This document shows, piece after piece, positions 42,801 to 51,476 of a stretch of DNA of 64,000 nt. The stretch is from CAZJHX01 sp964545715. Its GTDB lineage: Bacteria > Myxococcota_A > UBA9042 > GCA-2863065. The notes beneath the pieces are model-generated. The model saw nothing but the letters and a program-made list of their open reading frames with translations. It was not told where the DNA came from and made no database searches. The translations under genes were made by a program, and so were the position numbers. Position 1 is the stretch's first letter; each line of letters starts with the position of its first letter. The DNA is taken from NCBI GenBank assembly GCA_964545715.1, contig CAZJHX010000033.1:8486-72485 (forward strand), written 5' to 3'.

Positions 42801-44334
42801 TGGGCCGGGACGCGACGACATCACGGTGGACAGCGTGGAGGCGGTTTACGCCGACTGCGACGTGTGTGTCCCAAATCAGCCGGTGTGCCAGGAGAACGCC
42901 GTCCAGGTGTGTGACGCCACGGGCCAACAGTGGCTCGGCGATCCCGTCGAGTGCACGGACCAGGTGTGCGCGGGCGGCGCGTGTCTGGACCAGATTTGCG
43001 AGCCGGGTTCACAGTTTTGCGACGGCGACCCGATGCTGTGCGGGGACGACGGGTTGAGTGCATCGGTGCTCGCGGTGTGTACAGAAGACCAGTTCTGCGT
43101 CGTAGGCGACACGGGGAGCGCCGCCTGCGTGCCGGTGGTGTGCGCCAAGGGCGCCAGTTGGTGCGAGGGTGATGTACTGAAGACCTGCGACGACATCGGC
43201 AGCGCCGTCGTGGAGGAGACGCCGTGCGGCGAGGCGGCCGCGTGCGTGGAGGATCAGTGTCTCCCGCTGGTGTGCACCCCCAAAGCGAGCGAGTGCGCCG
43301 GCGCGACAAGCTACACGGTGTGCAATGCCACCGGCACGGCCTGGTCTGCTGAGTTGGTGTGCCCGGGGGGCTCTGATTGCACGGACAACGTCTGCGAGAA
43401 CAACTGCGCGGCGCAGTGCGAGGGCAAGGTCTGCGGCGCCGACGGCTGCGGTGGGGTATGCGGAGTCTGCTCCGGCACCCAGGACTGCACGGACGCGGGC
43501 GAGTGCGTGGACAACTGCAAACCTGTGTGCACCGGCAAGAAGTGCGGCCCCAACGGCTGCGGCGGAGTCTGTGGAGGGTGCAGCGCCAACCAGGCCTGCG
43601 AGGACGGCCAGTGCGTGGACTGCATCCCGGACTGCGACGGTGAGACCTGTGGTGACGACGGCTGTGGCGGGTCCTGCCCCAGCTGTGCGGGCGGGCTCAT
43701 GTGCACCGAGACCGGCTCTTGCGGTGGCCTTTGCGGCACCTGCTCGCTGCATCCGCAGTGCAGCGACATCGACTTCGCTGAAGGCAACCTCTCCAATTGG
43801 ACCGTGGACGGGCCGGCGGTGGTCGTACCCAGCCTGGGCGGGACCGAAGCGCCGACCGGCGGGGCCATGCTGTTCATGCCGACGGGCTTCGCCGGCGTGC
43901 AAGGCACACAGGCGACCTTCCAGGGCTGTCTGGAGCCCGGTACGTACACGATCGGAATCGACTGGCGCTTCTACTCCGAGGAGTTCAAGGAGTGGTGCGG
44001 CTCCCAGTACCAGGACGGCTTCCAGGCCAAGCTCTATGTGGGAGGCGGCGTCGTCACGCTGATGGAGTTCACCATCGACAAGCTCTGCCCGACCGCCGAC
44101 TGCAACAAGTGCGGCGCCCAGTACGTGGGGCTGGTTCCTTCCGACGTCAAATTCGACAAGGGCGGCGTGTACAACACCCCGTGGACGCACACCGACTTCG
44201 AGATCGACCTCACGAGCCCCGACGGCGCCCCGATCACGTTCGATCTCGTGCTGAACGTCGAGGACGCCGGCGACTCGATCTACGACAGCGTCATGCTGAT
44301 CGACCGCGTGACCTTCACCCCGCAGACGCTCTAG
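39847..44334 (+). CDS. Large Cys-rich lipoprotein with LamG domain
   Basis: 1495 aa from ATG 39847, preceded by GGAGGGCCGG. The lipobox is GMIGC. Residues about 25-105 are an Asp/Thr/Gly-rich linker. About 105-600 hold Cys-rich repeats (CVQCLGEEDCEDSQHCVDQGC type, then CxxGxxxC units). A LamG-like domain covers about 600-815 (GLLAWWPLDEAAGDVANDMVGG...LDDVRLYDTALS). More Cys-rich repeats follow, including CTGKKCGPNGCGGVCGGC near 1230-1280. The C-terminal 200 residues resemble an anchor domain (WRFYSEEFKEWCGSQYQDGF). A surface adhesion or scaffold protein is likely. Confidence 0.88.
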   Translation: MAGRRGLIALLVFAKVGMIGCGDSSDDPPPAGDDVTDSGSSDDDTTDGTTADTGDDTGDATSDTTGDDTGDTGTDTDDTDGTDGTDTTEDTGETTGPVEPPETCDSDIDCAAAAMVCDPLTETCVQCLFESDCDDFEHCVDRACLPFTQCQNSLDCVDLTDQPICDKVLGECVQCLGEEDCEDSQHCVDQGCVDYTNCVSSKDCEDAVCDKALGECVDCLEDTDCADDQVCIQAVCETSLACDSDLDCLDLNMLCDKVAGTCAACLVNADCPSVYFCQGGQCLLDVCVTGQSACQDNAVVACNEQGSGFDAPAPCAVQQTCAVDGAVAACQDWACQPGPEYCQDNAVLACAEDGLSVVALTQCGEAALCLAGGCVDIICEPTAVFCAEDQSWMGTCSADGTSFETADCQQGTWCSEEAEAECVAWVCQPDKPVCDGNTATACNAAGSGFADPATECGEQVCEAGLCQDKVCEPDTIFCGDGQVLKCSAGGASSTLVVPCGASEYCDADATPAGAACAPQVCQPGAALCVENVASMCDDLGSGPLGDGQDCGDDLCVGGECKSVVCVPGSAYCVGDLALQCDATGTLPKMQKTCPPGECADGDCLNGLLAWWPLDEAAGDVANDMVGGFDGAVAEGTWGEGRVGGALHQNTVEAHVDAGDVLNDLALPITISAWVRLKAGGAGGGHVLSTDTASDHYAGAWLSVRETKIVISYGDGGAPGLSSIRAKASAGVPADVWMHLAAVIEGPTQMTIYIDGEDQGGVYSGSGDQMVHTEAPLWLGKWFKPSFIALQGALDDVRLYDTALSKTQIQAMIGGSCPAEATSACSDGQACTFGDTCVGGECAAGTLDRLPKTAWAQAGNAADSCNVNGALAPDGDSAGLDYTLGGFTTIGGVQVAGCVGLDFGASRPLKSVLLKAGRVSSACGGACVPDIEKGCGTDPKTEVFYGVAVEEFTHAATLFIEAGAPSIYPVAIEADARYVVVCRGNGGPGRDDITVDSVEAVYADCDVCVPNQPVCQENAVQVCDATGQQWLGDPVECTDQVCAGGACLDQICEPGSQFCDGDPMLCGDDGLSASVLAVCTEDQFCVVGDTGSAACVPVVCAKGASWCEGDVLKTCDDIGSAVVEETPCGEAAACVEDQCLPLVCTPKASECAGATSYTVCNATGTAWSAELVCPGGSDCTDNVCENNCAAQCEGKVCGADGCGGVCGVCSGTQDCTDAGECVDNCKPVCTGKKCGPNGCGGVCGGCSANQACEDGQCVDCIPDCDGETCGDDGCGGSCPSCAGGLMCTETGSCGGLCGTCSLHPQCSDIDFAEGNLSNWTVDGPAVVVPSLGGTEAPTGGAMLFMPTGFAGVQGTQATFQGCLEPGTYTIGIDWRFYSEEFKEWCGSQYQDGFQAKLYVGGGVVTLMEFTIDKLCPTADCNKCGAQYVGLVPSDVKFDKGGVYNTPWTHTDFEIDLTSPDGAPITFDLVLNVEDAGDSIYDSVMLIDRVTFTPQTL

Positions 44335-44357
44335 CCGAACGGCTGTATCATCAGCAC

Positions 44358-46241
44358 ATGAGAACAGCCTGGGTACTGGTTTGTGGGGTCGTCCTGCTGG
44401 TGGGCGCTGCGGGTGAAGCGGCGCCAATCGTCACGCAGGGGCGCCTCTTGAGCGCCGGCACAGTCGCCCCGGACGGCACATATTCGGCGTCGATCCGGAT
44501 CTTTGACGCCCCGGTCGAGGGCGACCAGCTTTGGGTGGAAGAGCAAGAGCTTGCGGTCGATGGCGGCGTCTTTTCGGCAGCGCTCGGTGAGGACGGCGGG
44601 CTTGCGGACAGCCTTCTGGGCATCGAACAGGCGTGGGTCGAGGTGCAGATCGGCGAGGAGGCGCCCCTTCCGCGACGGCGCCTGGCTGCGGCGCCCCTCT
44701 CGCTGCTCAGCCAGGGGCTCGACTGCACGGGATGCGTCGGTCTGGATCAGCTGCAGCCCGCCTGCGCCAAGGGGCAGGTGGTGCGCCAGGACGGCGACGG
44801 CTGGAGCTGCGGCGACGTCGACTTCGCCGGCGCACGGGACGTCCGCGACTTCGGGGCGATCGCAAGCGACGGACTCGATGACCGCGCCGCCATTCAGGCC
44901 GCGATCGACTCCATTCCGCTGGACGAGCAGGCGCGCGTCATCCTGCCGCCGGGCACGCTGCAGATCTCAGGCCCCATCCTGTTCGGACAGCGCGGCGTGC
45001 ACCTGATCGGCGCGGGCATCGGGGCATGGAACGGCGACGCGGCCTACGGCACCGCGATAAAGAACATGGCCGACGACGACGCCATCGTGGTGCAGTCGAT
45101 GGCCCACAACATCCTGCAGGGGTTCAAAGTCACCGACGGCCTGGGCGGCGGTCGAACCCAGGGGGCCGGCGTCCGCGCCGAGCGCTTCGACAACAAGGGC
45201 AACGTGATGCTCGTGGCGCGCGACATGAGCGTGTGGGGGCACTACGACGGCTTTGAGATCGTGCGTGGCCTGTTTTGCGAGTTTCGCAGTGTCCGCGCGG
45301 CTAACAACATCCGACACGGCTTTGTGCTGGGTGGGGACTTCCAAACCACCGGCACGTCGATCAACTTTGTGGGCACGTTTGCCTCCGACAACGGCATGGA
45401 CGGCTACTCGATCGGCGGATACGGCTACAGCGCGCTGATCGCCACCGCGTCGGACGGCAACGGGCGTCACGGCTATCGCATCCACCAGACGGCGGCCAAC
45501 CTGAACGCGCGCGGCCACGGCCTGTTCTCGGTCGGGGCGGAGGGCAATCAAGAAAGCTCGATCTCGATCGAGGACAGCACCGCGATCAGCATCATCGGAG
45601 GCAGCCTTGTGAACTCGGGCGGCAACGCCGTGACGCTGAAAGACTCGGGCGGCGTCGTGATCGCGGGCCTCCACATGAGCGGCAGCGGCGGCTACGGCAT
45701 CAGCGCCTCGGGCGGCGGGGCCGTGCTGCTCACCTCCACGTTCACGGCCAACGCGGCGGGCAAGATCGAGGACCCGGGCGGGGTGGTGGCGCGCATCGAT
45801 CCCACGTCCTGGCGCTTCGGCACCACCGGGCTGATGGGGGCCGCGCCCGGCTCCAGCTACATCCAATTCACAAAGGGCAGCCTTATCTTCAACACAGCCA
45901 GCGGCGTCGCCGGACAGTTCGCCGGCAAGAAGCTGGTCTTGGAGAAGCGCGGCATTACCAAAATCGGAGGGCTGTCGGCCACGACGACCGAGGCCAGAAA
46001 CCTCAGCGGCGACGAGACGGTGGAGGGCGACGCTACGACGGTGACGATCAAGTTCAACACGCCCGAGCTCGACAAGAAATACTATCTGACGGTCACGCCA
46101 ACGACGCTCACAGGCACGCCGACGCCGGGCTCGACCCGCGTACGCTCGGTCGTCAAGGACCTGAACACGGCGACGATCACGCTGGAATCCGCACCGGGCG
46201 CCGGCGCGTCAGTCACCTTTGACTGGCACCTGATCCGATGA
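44358..46241 (+). CDS. Secreted beta-helix (pectate-lyase-like) protein
   Basis: 627 aa from ATG 44358, which begins a signal peptide (VLVCGVVLLVGAAGEA). Residues 20-115 form the beta-rich N-terminal domain shared with the genes at 1-5009. The CTGCVG...CAKGQVVRQDGDGWSCG motif follows. About 155-500 are a right-handed beta helix (FGAIASDGLDDRAAIQAAIDSIP opens it, then repeated turns such as ISIIGGSLVNSGGN), as in pectate lyase and tail-spike folds. It may bind or cleave a polysaccharide. It overlaps the next gene by 4 nt. Confidence 0.87.
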   Translation: MRTAWVLVCGVVLLVGAAGEAAPIVTQGRLLSAGTVAPDGTYSASIRIFDAPVEGDQLWVEEQELAVDGGVFSAALGEDGGLADSLLGIEQAWVEVQIGEEAPLPRRRLAAAPLSLLSQGLDCTGCVGLDQLQPACAKGQVVRQDGDGWSCGDVDFAGARDVRDFGAIASDGLDDRAAIQAAIDSIPLDEQARVILPPGTLQISGPILFGQRGVHLIGAGIGAWNGDAAYGTAIKNMADDDAIVVQSMAHNILQGFKVTDGLGGGRTQGAGVRAERFDNKGNVMLVARDMSVWGHYDGFEIVRGLFCEFRSVRAANNIRHGFVLGGDFQTTGTSINFVGTFASDNGMDGYSIGGYGYSALIATASDGNGRHGYRIHQTAANLNARGHGLFSVGAEGNQESSISIEDSTAISIIGGSLVNSGGNAVTLKDSGGVVIAGLHMSGSGGYGISASGGGAVLLTSTFTANAAGKIEDPGGVVARIDPTSWRFGTTGLMGAAPGSSYIQFTKGSLIFNTASGVAGQFAGKKLVLEKRGITKIGGLSATTTEARNLSGDETVEGDATTVTIKFNTPELDKKYYLTVTPTTLTGTPTPGSTRVRSVVKDLNTATITLESAPGAGASVTFDWHLIR

Positions 46242-47662
46242 GAGCTGCGCTGGTCGCGGTCTTGCTGCTGGGCGCCTGCGCGACCGACCCTCCGGAAGGA
46301 GCTGTGGTGGACGCCGCCCAGCCGGCCGCAGACAGCTCACTGGAGCCCGCGGAGGCTGTGCCGGTGACGCCGCCGGTGGCCACGCTCTCGTACGTGTGGC
46401 CCGCGCTGATCACAGCCTTGGCCACAACCGAGGACACGCTCTATGTTGCTGGCGACTTTCGGGACGCCTTTGAGCTCGGGGACAGCGCGCTGGAGGCGGG
46501 GGGTGTCGAGGAGGACGTCTTTTTGGCATCGCTGACTCTGAACGGCGACGTGCGGTGGGCAGCGCGTTATGGCAGCGAGCGGGACGACCAGATCGCTGAT
46601 GTGGCGGCGAGTGAGACGGGTGTGGTCGTCGCAGGGTCCGTGAAGAGCCCGATCGACTTCGGTGGCGGCCTGATCGGCAGTGGCAACAAGGAGGCGGCAT
46701 TTGTAGCCGCCTTCGACGCCGACGGCGCGTATCGATGGGCGCACGTGTGGGGCAACGGCGCCTGGAACGAGGCCACCTGCCTGGCGGTCGACGGGCAAGG
46801 CAACGCGGTTGTGGGCGGCATCGTGCGCGACACCATGAGCTTTGGCGGCGACGCGCTGACGAGCGAGGGCGGGGGCGACGTGTTCGTGGCCTCCTTCGAC
46901 GCCTCGGGCGCTCATCGCTGGTCGCGCGCGTTTGGCGGCGAGGCCGATGACCGGGCCGTCACGGTCAACGTGGATGGGCCCGGCAACGTCTATCTGACAG
47001 GGCTGTTTCAAGCCACGACCAACTATCCGGACGCGGTCCTGACGGAGGACCGGCCCGGCTGGTCGGACCTGTTCATCCTGGGCCTGGCGCCGGACGGCAC
47101 GCATCGCTGGGCGAACACGTTCGGCGATGTCGGTCCGATCGATCTGGAGTCTGCGGTGATAGGCCCGGACGGGCTCGTGTTCGCCGGCAGCGTGCTGGGC
47201 AACGTCGACCTGGGCGGCGCGCTGCTGGACTCCGATGACAGCACCGCGGGCAAGTCGCATCACACCCGTGACGTGGTGACCGCCCGCTTTGGCCTGGACG
47301 GCGCGCATCAGGCGTCCGCGTCGTTTTCGGGGCTGGGGCAGGAGTGGGGCAAGGAGGCGGGGGTCGACGCGGCGGGCAACACCTACACGGCGGGCTGGTA
47401 CTCGGAGAGCTACACGTTGGCCGGCGTCGAACACCCCAACGCCGGGGCTCTGGACACGTTCGTACTGAGCCGCACTCCGGCGGGGGTGCGGCGCTGGTCG
47501 ATCGCGATCAGCGGGTCCGGCGAAGATCGCGTCTCCGCCATGGCCGTGACGGGCGGCGGCGACATCTACCTGGCCGGGCGGTTCGAGGACACGGTGGACG
47601 TGGCGGGCGCGGCCCTGGTCGCCGGCGAGACCTGGTCCGGCTTCCTGGTGCGACTGCAATAA
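46238..47662 (+). CDS. Beta-propeller-repeat lipoprotein
   Basis: 474 aa; ATG 46238 overlaps the previous stop (ATGA). Lipobox LLLGAC. From about 50 to the end there are some seven repeats of 45-60 aa of the form DVFLASLTLNGDVRWAARYGSERDDQIADVA and DLFILGLAPDGTHRWANTFG, an SBBP-like beta-propeller. It is translationally coupled to the beta-helix gene, so the two are probably co-exported surface proteins. Confidence 0.85.
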   Translation: MRAALVAVLLLGACATDPPEGAVVDAAQPAADSSLEPAEAVPVTPPVATLSYVWPALITALATTEDTLYVAGDFRDAFELGDSALEAGGVEEDVFLASLTLNGDVRWAARYGSERDDQIADVAASETGVVVAGSVKSPIDFGGGLIGSGNKEAAFVAAFDADGAYRWAHVWGNGAWNEATCLAVDGQGNAVVGGIVRDTMSFGGDALTSEGGGDVFVASFDASGAHRWSRAFGGEADDRAVTVNVDGPGNVYLTGLFQATTNYPDAVLTEDRPGWSDLFILGLAPDGTHRWANTFGDVGPIDLESAVIGPDGLVFAGSVLGNVDLGGALLDSDDSTAGKSHHTRDVVTARFGLDGAHQASASFSGLGQEWGKEAGVDAAGNTYTAGWYSESYTLAGVEHPNAGALDTFVLSRTPAGVRRWSIAISGSGEDRVSAMAVTGGGDIYLAGRFEDTVDVAGAALVAGETWSGFLVRLQ

Positions 47663-47669
47663 CGACATC

Positions 47670-47712
47670 TTGTCCGCGTTTGTCCGGTGTTTGTCCGCGG
47701 ACGGACAACCGG
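47670..47712. promoter_or_regulatory. Phased TTGTCCG repeats and hairpin
   Basis: TTGTCCG occurs at 47670-47676, 47680-47686 and 47691-47697, with starts 10 and 11 bp apart, that is on one face of the helix. The inverse CGGACAA follows at 47702-47708. The third and inverse copies form a hairpin with CGGA loop, and outer CCGG arms (47684 and 47709) extend it. Only 7 bp after the previous stop, so a terminator is possible. It also lies about 60-100 bp upstream of the sigma-54-type promoter at 47769, the usual place for enhancer-binding-protein sites. Confidence 0.6.
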
Positions 47713-47768
47713 CGGACGTATCAGACCGTATTCGAGCCACTGCGGGGCTGTTCATGGTCAGGCTCAGG

Positions 47769-47784
47769 TGGCGCGGCGCTTGCT
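47769..47784 (+). promoter_or_regulatory. Sigma-54-type promoter of the 47830 gene
   Basis: TGGCGCGGCGCTTGCT matches TGGCACG-N4-TTGCT with one mismatch (A to G). GG and GC are exactly 10 bases apart. The GC lies 46 bp before the ATG at 47830. Confidence 0.65.
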
Positions 47785-47829
47785 CTGAATAGCGGCGCGG
47801 ATCGAACCCTGATTCCTGAGGAGGACCCG

Positions 47830-49500
<1,671 letters not shown>

Positions 49501-49541
49501 AAACGCCCCCTTTCCACTCCTTCTATCGAACTTGGCGCGTA

Positions 49542-49560
49542 TCATTCATTTTGTGAATGA
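49542..49560. promoter_or_regulatory. Palindrome over the second LysR start codon
   Basis: TCATTCA-TTTTG-TGAATGA is a perfect 7-bp inverted repeat with a 5-nt spacer. The GTG start at 49553 begins at its spacer. Autoregulation by the LysR protein is plausible, as at 10524. Confidence 0.55.
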
Positions 49561-50449
49561 CTCCGACCCTGTCGACCTCACCCTTCTCTACACCTTTCAC
49601 ACCGTGCTCAAGGAGGGGTCGCTGACCGCAGCGGCCCGCACCCTTGGGCGCTCCCAGCCCGCAATCTGGCACCGCATCGACGCGCTGGAACAGGACCTGG
49701 GCGTGCCGCTCTTCGAGAAGGTCGGCCGCCGGCTGGTCCCCACGGCACACGCGCGCGAGCTGGAGCCTCACTGCCTGCGCCTGCTCACCCTATCGCGCAG
49801 CGTTCGCGAGCTGGTTCGCACCACGGACGGCGACATCCGCGGCGCCGTGCGACTCGGCACCCTGCCCACCATGGCGGCGCACCACCTCGTGCCGGTCATC
49901 GCATCGCTGACGCGCGCCCACCCCGCCCTGCAGCTGCAGCTTCGGCTGGACTACATCGACCCGCTCTGCCAGGCCCTGCGAGAGGGTCAGGTGGACCTGG
50001 CGCTTATCGTCGGCGACGTCCGCCCCACTGACCTGACCGCCACGACCGTCGGCGAGACCCGCGTCGTCGCCGTCATGGCACCGGACATGGTCGACAAGCT
50101 CACCGATCCGGTCCCGCTCGAGTCCCTGCGACCGCACCGCTACCTGGCCTGGCAGGGCCCACCGGATCCGACCTTTGACGCCGTCAGACGCTTTGCCGAC
50201 GCACAGGGGCTGACCGGACCCAGCACGCCCGGCATCCCTCATACAGAGACTCTGCGAGAGCTGGCCGCCGCCGGGCTGGGCTACTCGATCTTGCCCGAGT
50301 ACACCGCCCGCAACGACGTGCTGGCCGGCCGCTTGGCCTGCGCGCGACCGGCAGGGATGGCGCTGGATCAGCCGCTTGTGCTGCTGCAGCGCCGGGACGC
50401 GGTGACAACGCCGGCCATCGACACCGTGCGTGCTGCGCTCACGCCGTAG
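49553..50449 (+). CDS. LysR-family transcriptional regulator
   Basis: 298 aa from GTG 49553, chosen because it begins at the normal start of the helix-turn-helix; the longer frame comes from the previous gene. The helix-turn-helix is FHTVLKEGSLTAAARTLGRSQPAIWHRIDALEQDLG, and the effector domain covers about 90-290. It overlaps the convergent esterase gene by 11 bp. No divergent target is adjacent, so its target is unknown. Confidence 0.92.
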   Translation: MNDSDPVDLTLLYTFHTVLKEGSLTAAARTLGRSQPAIWHRIDALEQDLGVPLFEKVGRRLVPTAHARELEPHCLRLLTLSRSVRELVRTTDGDIRGAVRLGTLPTMAAHHLVPVIASLTRAHPALQLQLRLDYIDPLCQALREGQVDLALIVGDVRPTDLTATTVGETRVVAVMAPDMVDKLTDPVPLESLRPHRYLAWQGPPDPTFDAVRRFADAQGLTGPSTPGIPHTETLRELAAAGLGYSILPEYTARNDVLAGRLACARPAGMALDQPLVLLQRRDAVTTPAIDTVRAALTP

Positions 50450-51437
50450 AGACGTAGGCCGAGATCACGTCAAAAGCGGCGCGCGCCTCCGGAAACAGCG
50501 AGGCAAAGGCCGGCCACACGTGAATCATGCCGTCGCCCACGTGCACCTGGACGTCGACGCCGGCCTCCCGGGCGCGGTCCACAAGCGCAAGCGCCTCGCT
50601 GTGAAACGACTCGGCGGACCCGGTCAACAGCAGCAGCGGCGGCAGACCGGCCAGAGGCGCGTGCAGTGGCGAGGCCAGCGGATCGGTGCCCGGTGTGTCC
50701 CCCAGGTAGGCGGCCGCGTAAAACTCGAGCGGCTCGCGCGCTAGAAAGTCCAAGCCGCGGTTGGCGTCGATGCTGGCGCCTGTGCAGGTCAGATCCACCC
50801 ATGGCGACAGCAGCACCGCCCGCGACGGCAGCGGCATCCCGGCGTCACGCAGGCGGAGCATCATCGCCAGGGTGAGACCGCCGCCCGCCGAGTCGCCGCC
50901 CACGATCAGGCGCTCGGGTCGCACGCCCTCGGCCAGCAGCGCGCAATAGGCCGCGACCGCGTCATCCACAGCCGCCGGAAACGGGTGCTCGGGCGCCAGC
51001 CGGTACACCGGAGCCACGCAGCGAGCGCCTGTCGCCAGCGCGACACGGGCGATGAGGTCGCGGTGCGTGCGAGGGCCGCAGACGACATAGCCGCCGCCGT
51101 GCAGGTACAGCATCGTGGTCCGTTCGTCCGACCAGCTCCGCGGCGCGATGACCTCCGCCGCTGCGCCGCCGAGGGGCCGCTTGCGGTGGATCACCTTTCG
51201 TAGGACCAGCGGATGGATGGGCGAGCTCGGGATGATCGCGCGCAGCCGCGCCATTGGACGGCCCACGGAGGCGCTGATCTCTCGGCGCAGCAGCTCGGCG
51301 CTGATCTCCACGCGCCAGCGCCAGCTCGGGTGTCGCGGCCCTTTGACCAGCCGGCGCACCGTCACCAGAACGACCAGCCAGCTGACCAGAACGATCAGAC
51401 GCACCCAGCCGATCAGTCGCATTGCCAGTCGTCGCAC
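50439..51437 (-). CDS. Membrane-anchored alpha/beta hydrolase
   Basis: 332 aa of the hormone-sensitive-lipase (alpha/beta hydrolase-3) family. An N-terminal hydrophobic segment lies at about 9-28. YLHGGGYVVCGPRTHRD is the oxyanion loop, VGGDSAGGGLT carries the nucleophile Ser, and HVWPAF the His. The usual acidic residue is probably the Glu in GSAESFHSEA. It should cleave ester bonds in small or lipid substrates. It overlaps the convergent LysR gene and follows the hybrid kinase on the same strand. Confidence 0.88.
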   Translation of the reverse strand: MRRLAMRLIGWVRLIVLVSWLVVLVTVRRLVKGPRHPSWRWRVEISAELLRREISASVGRPMARLRAIIPSSPIHPLVLRKVIHRKRPLGGAAAEVIAPRSWSDERTTMLYLHGGGYVVCGPRTHRDLIARVALATGARCVAPVYRLAPEHPFPAAVDDAVAAYCALLAEGVRPERLIVGGDSAGGGLTLAMMLRLRDAGMPLPSRAVLLSPWVDLTCTGASIDANRGLDFLAREPLEFYAAAYLGDTPGTDPLASPLHAPLAGLPPLLLLTGSAESFHSEALALVDRAREAGVDVQVHVGDGMIHVWPAFASLFPEARAAFDVISAYVSTA

Positions 51438-51476
51438 GGCCGCACTATACGCGATTTGTGGAGGAGGTCTGCGCCG

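Noticed and set aside
47806..47822. tRNA-like T-loop on minus (GGGTTCGATCC type)
   Set aside because: The flanking bases do not form the T-arm stem and no acceptor or anticodon arm can be drawn.
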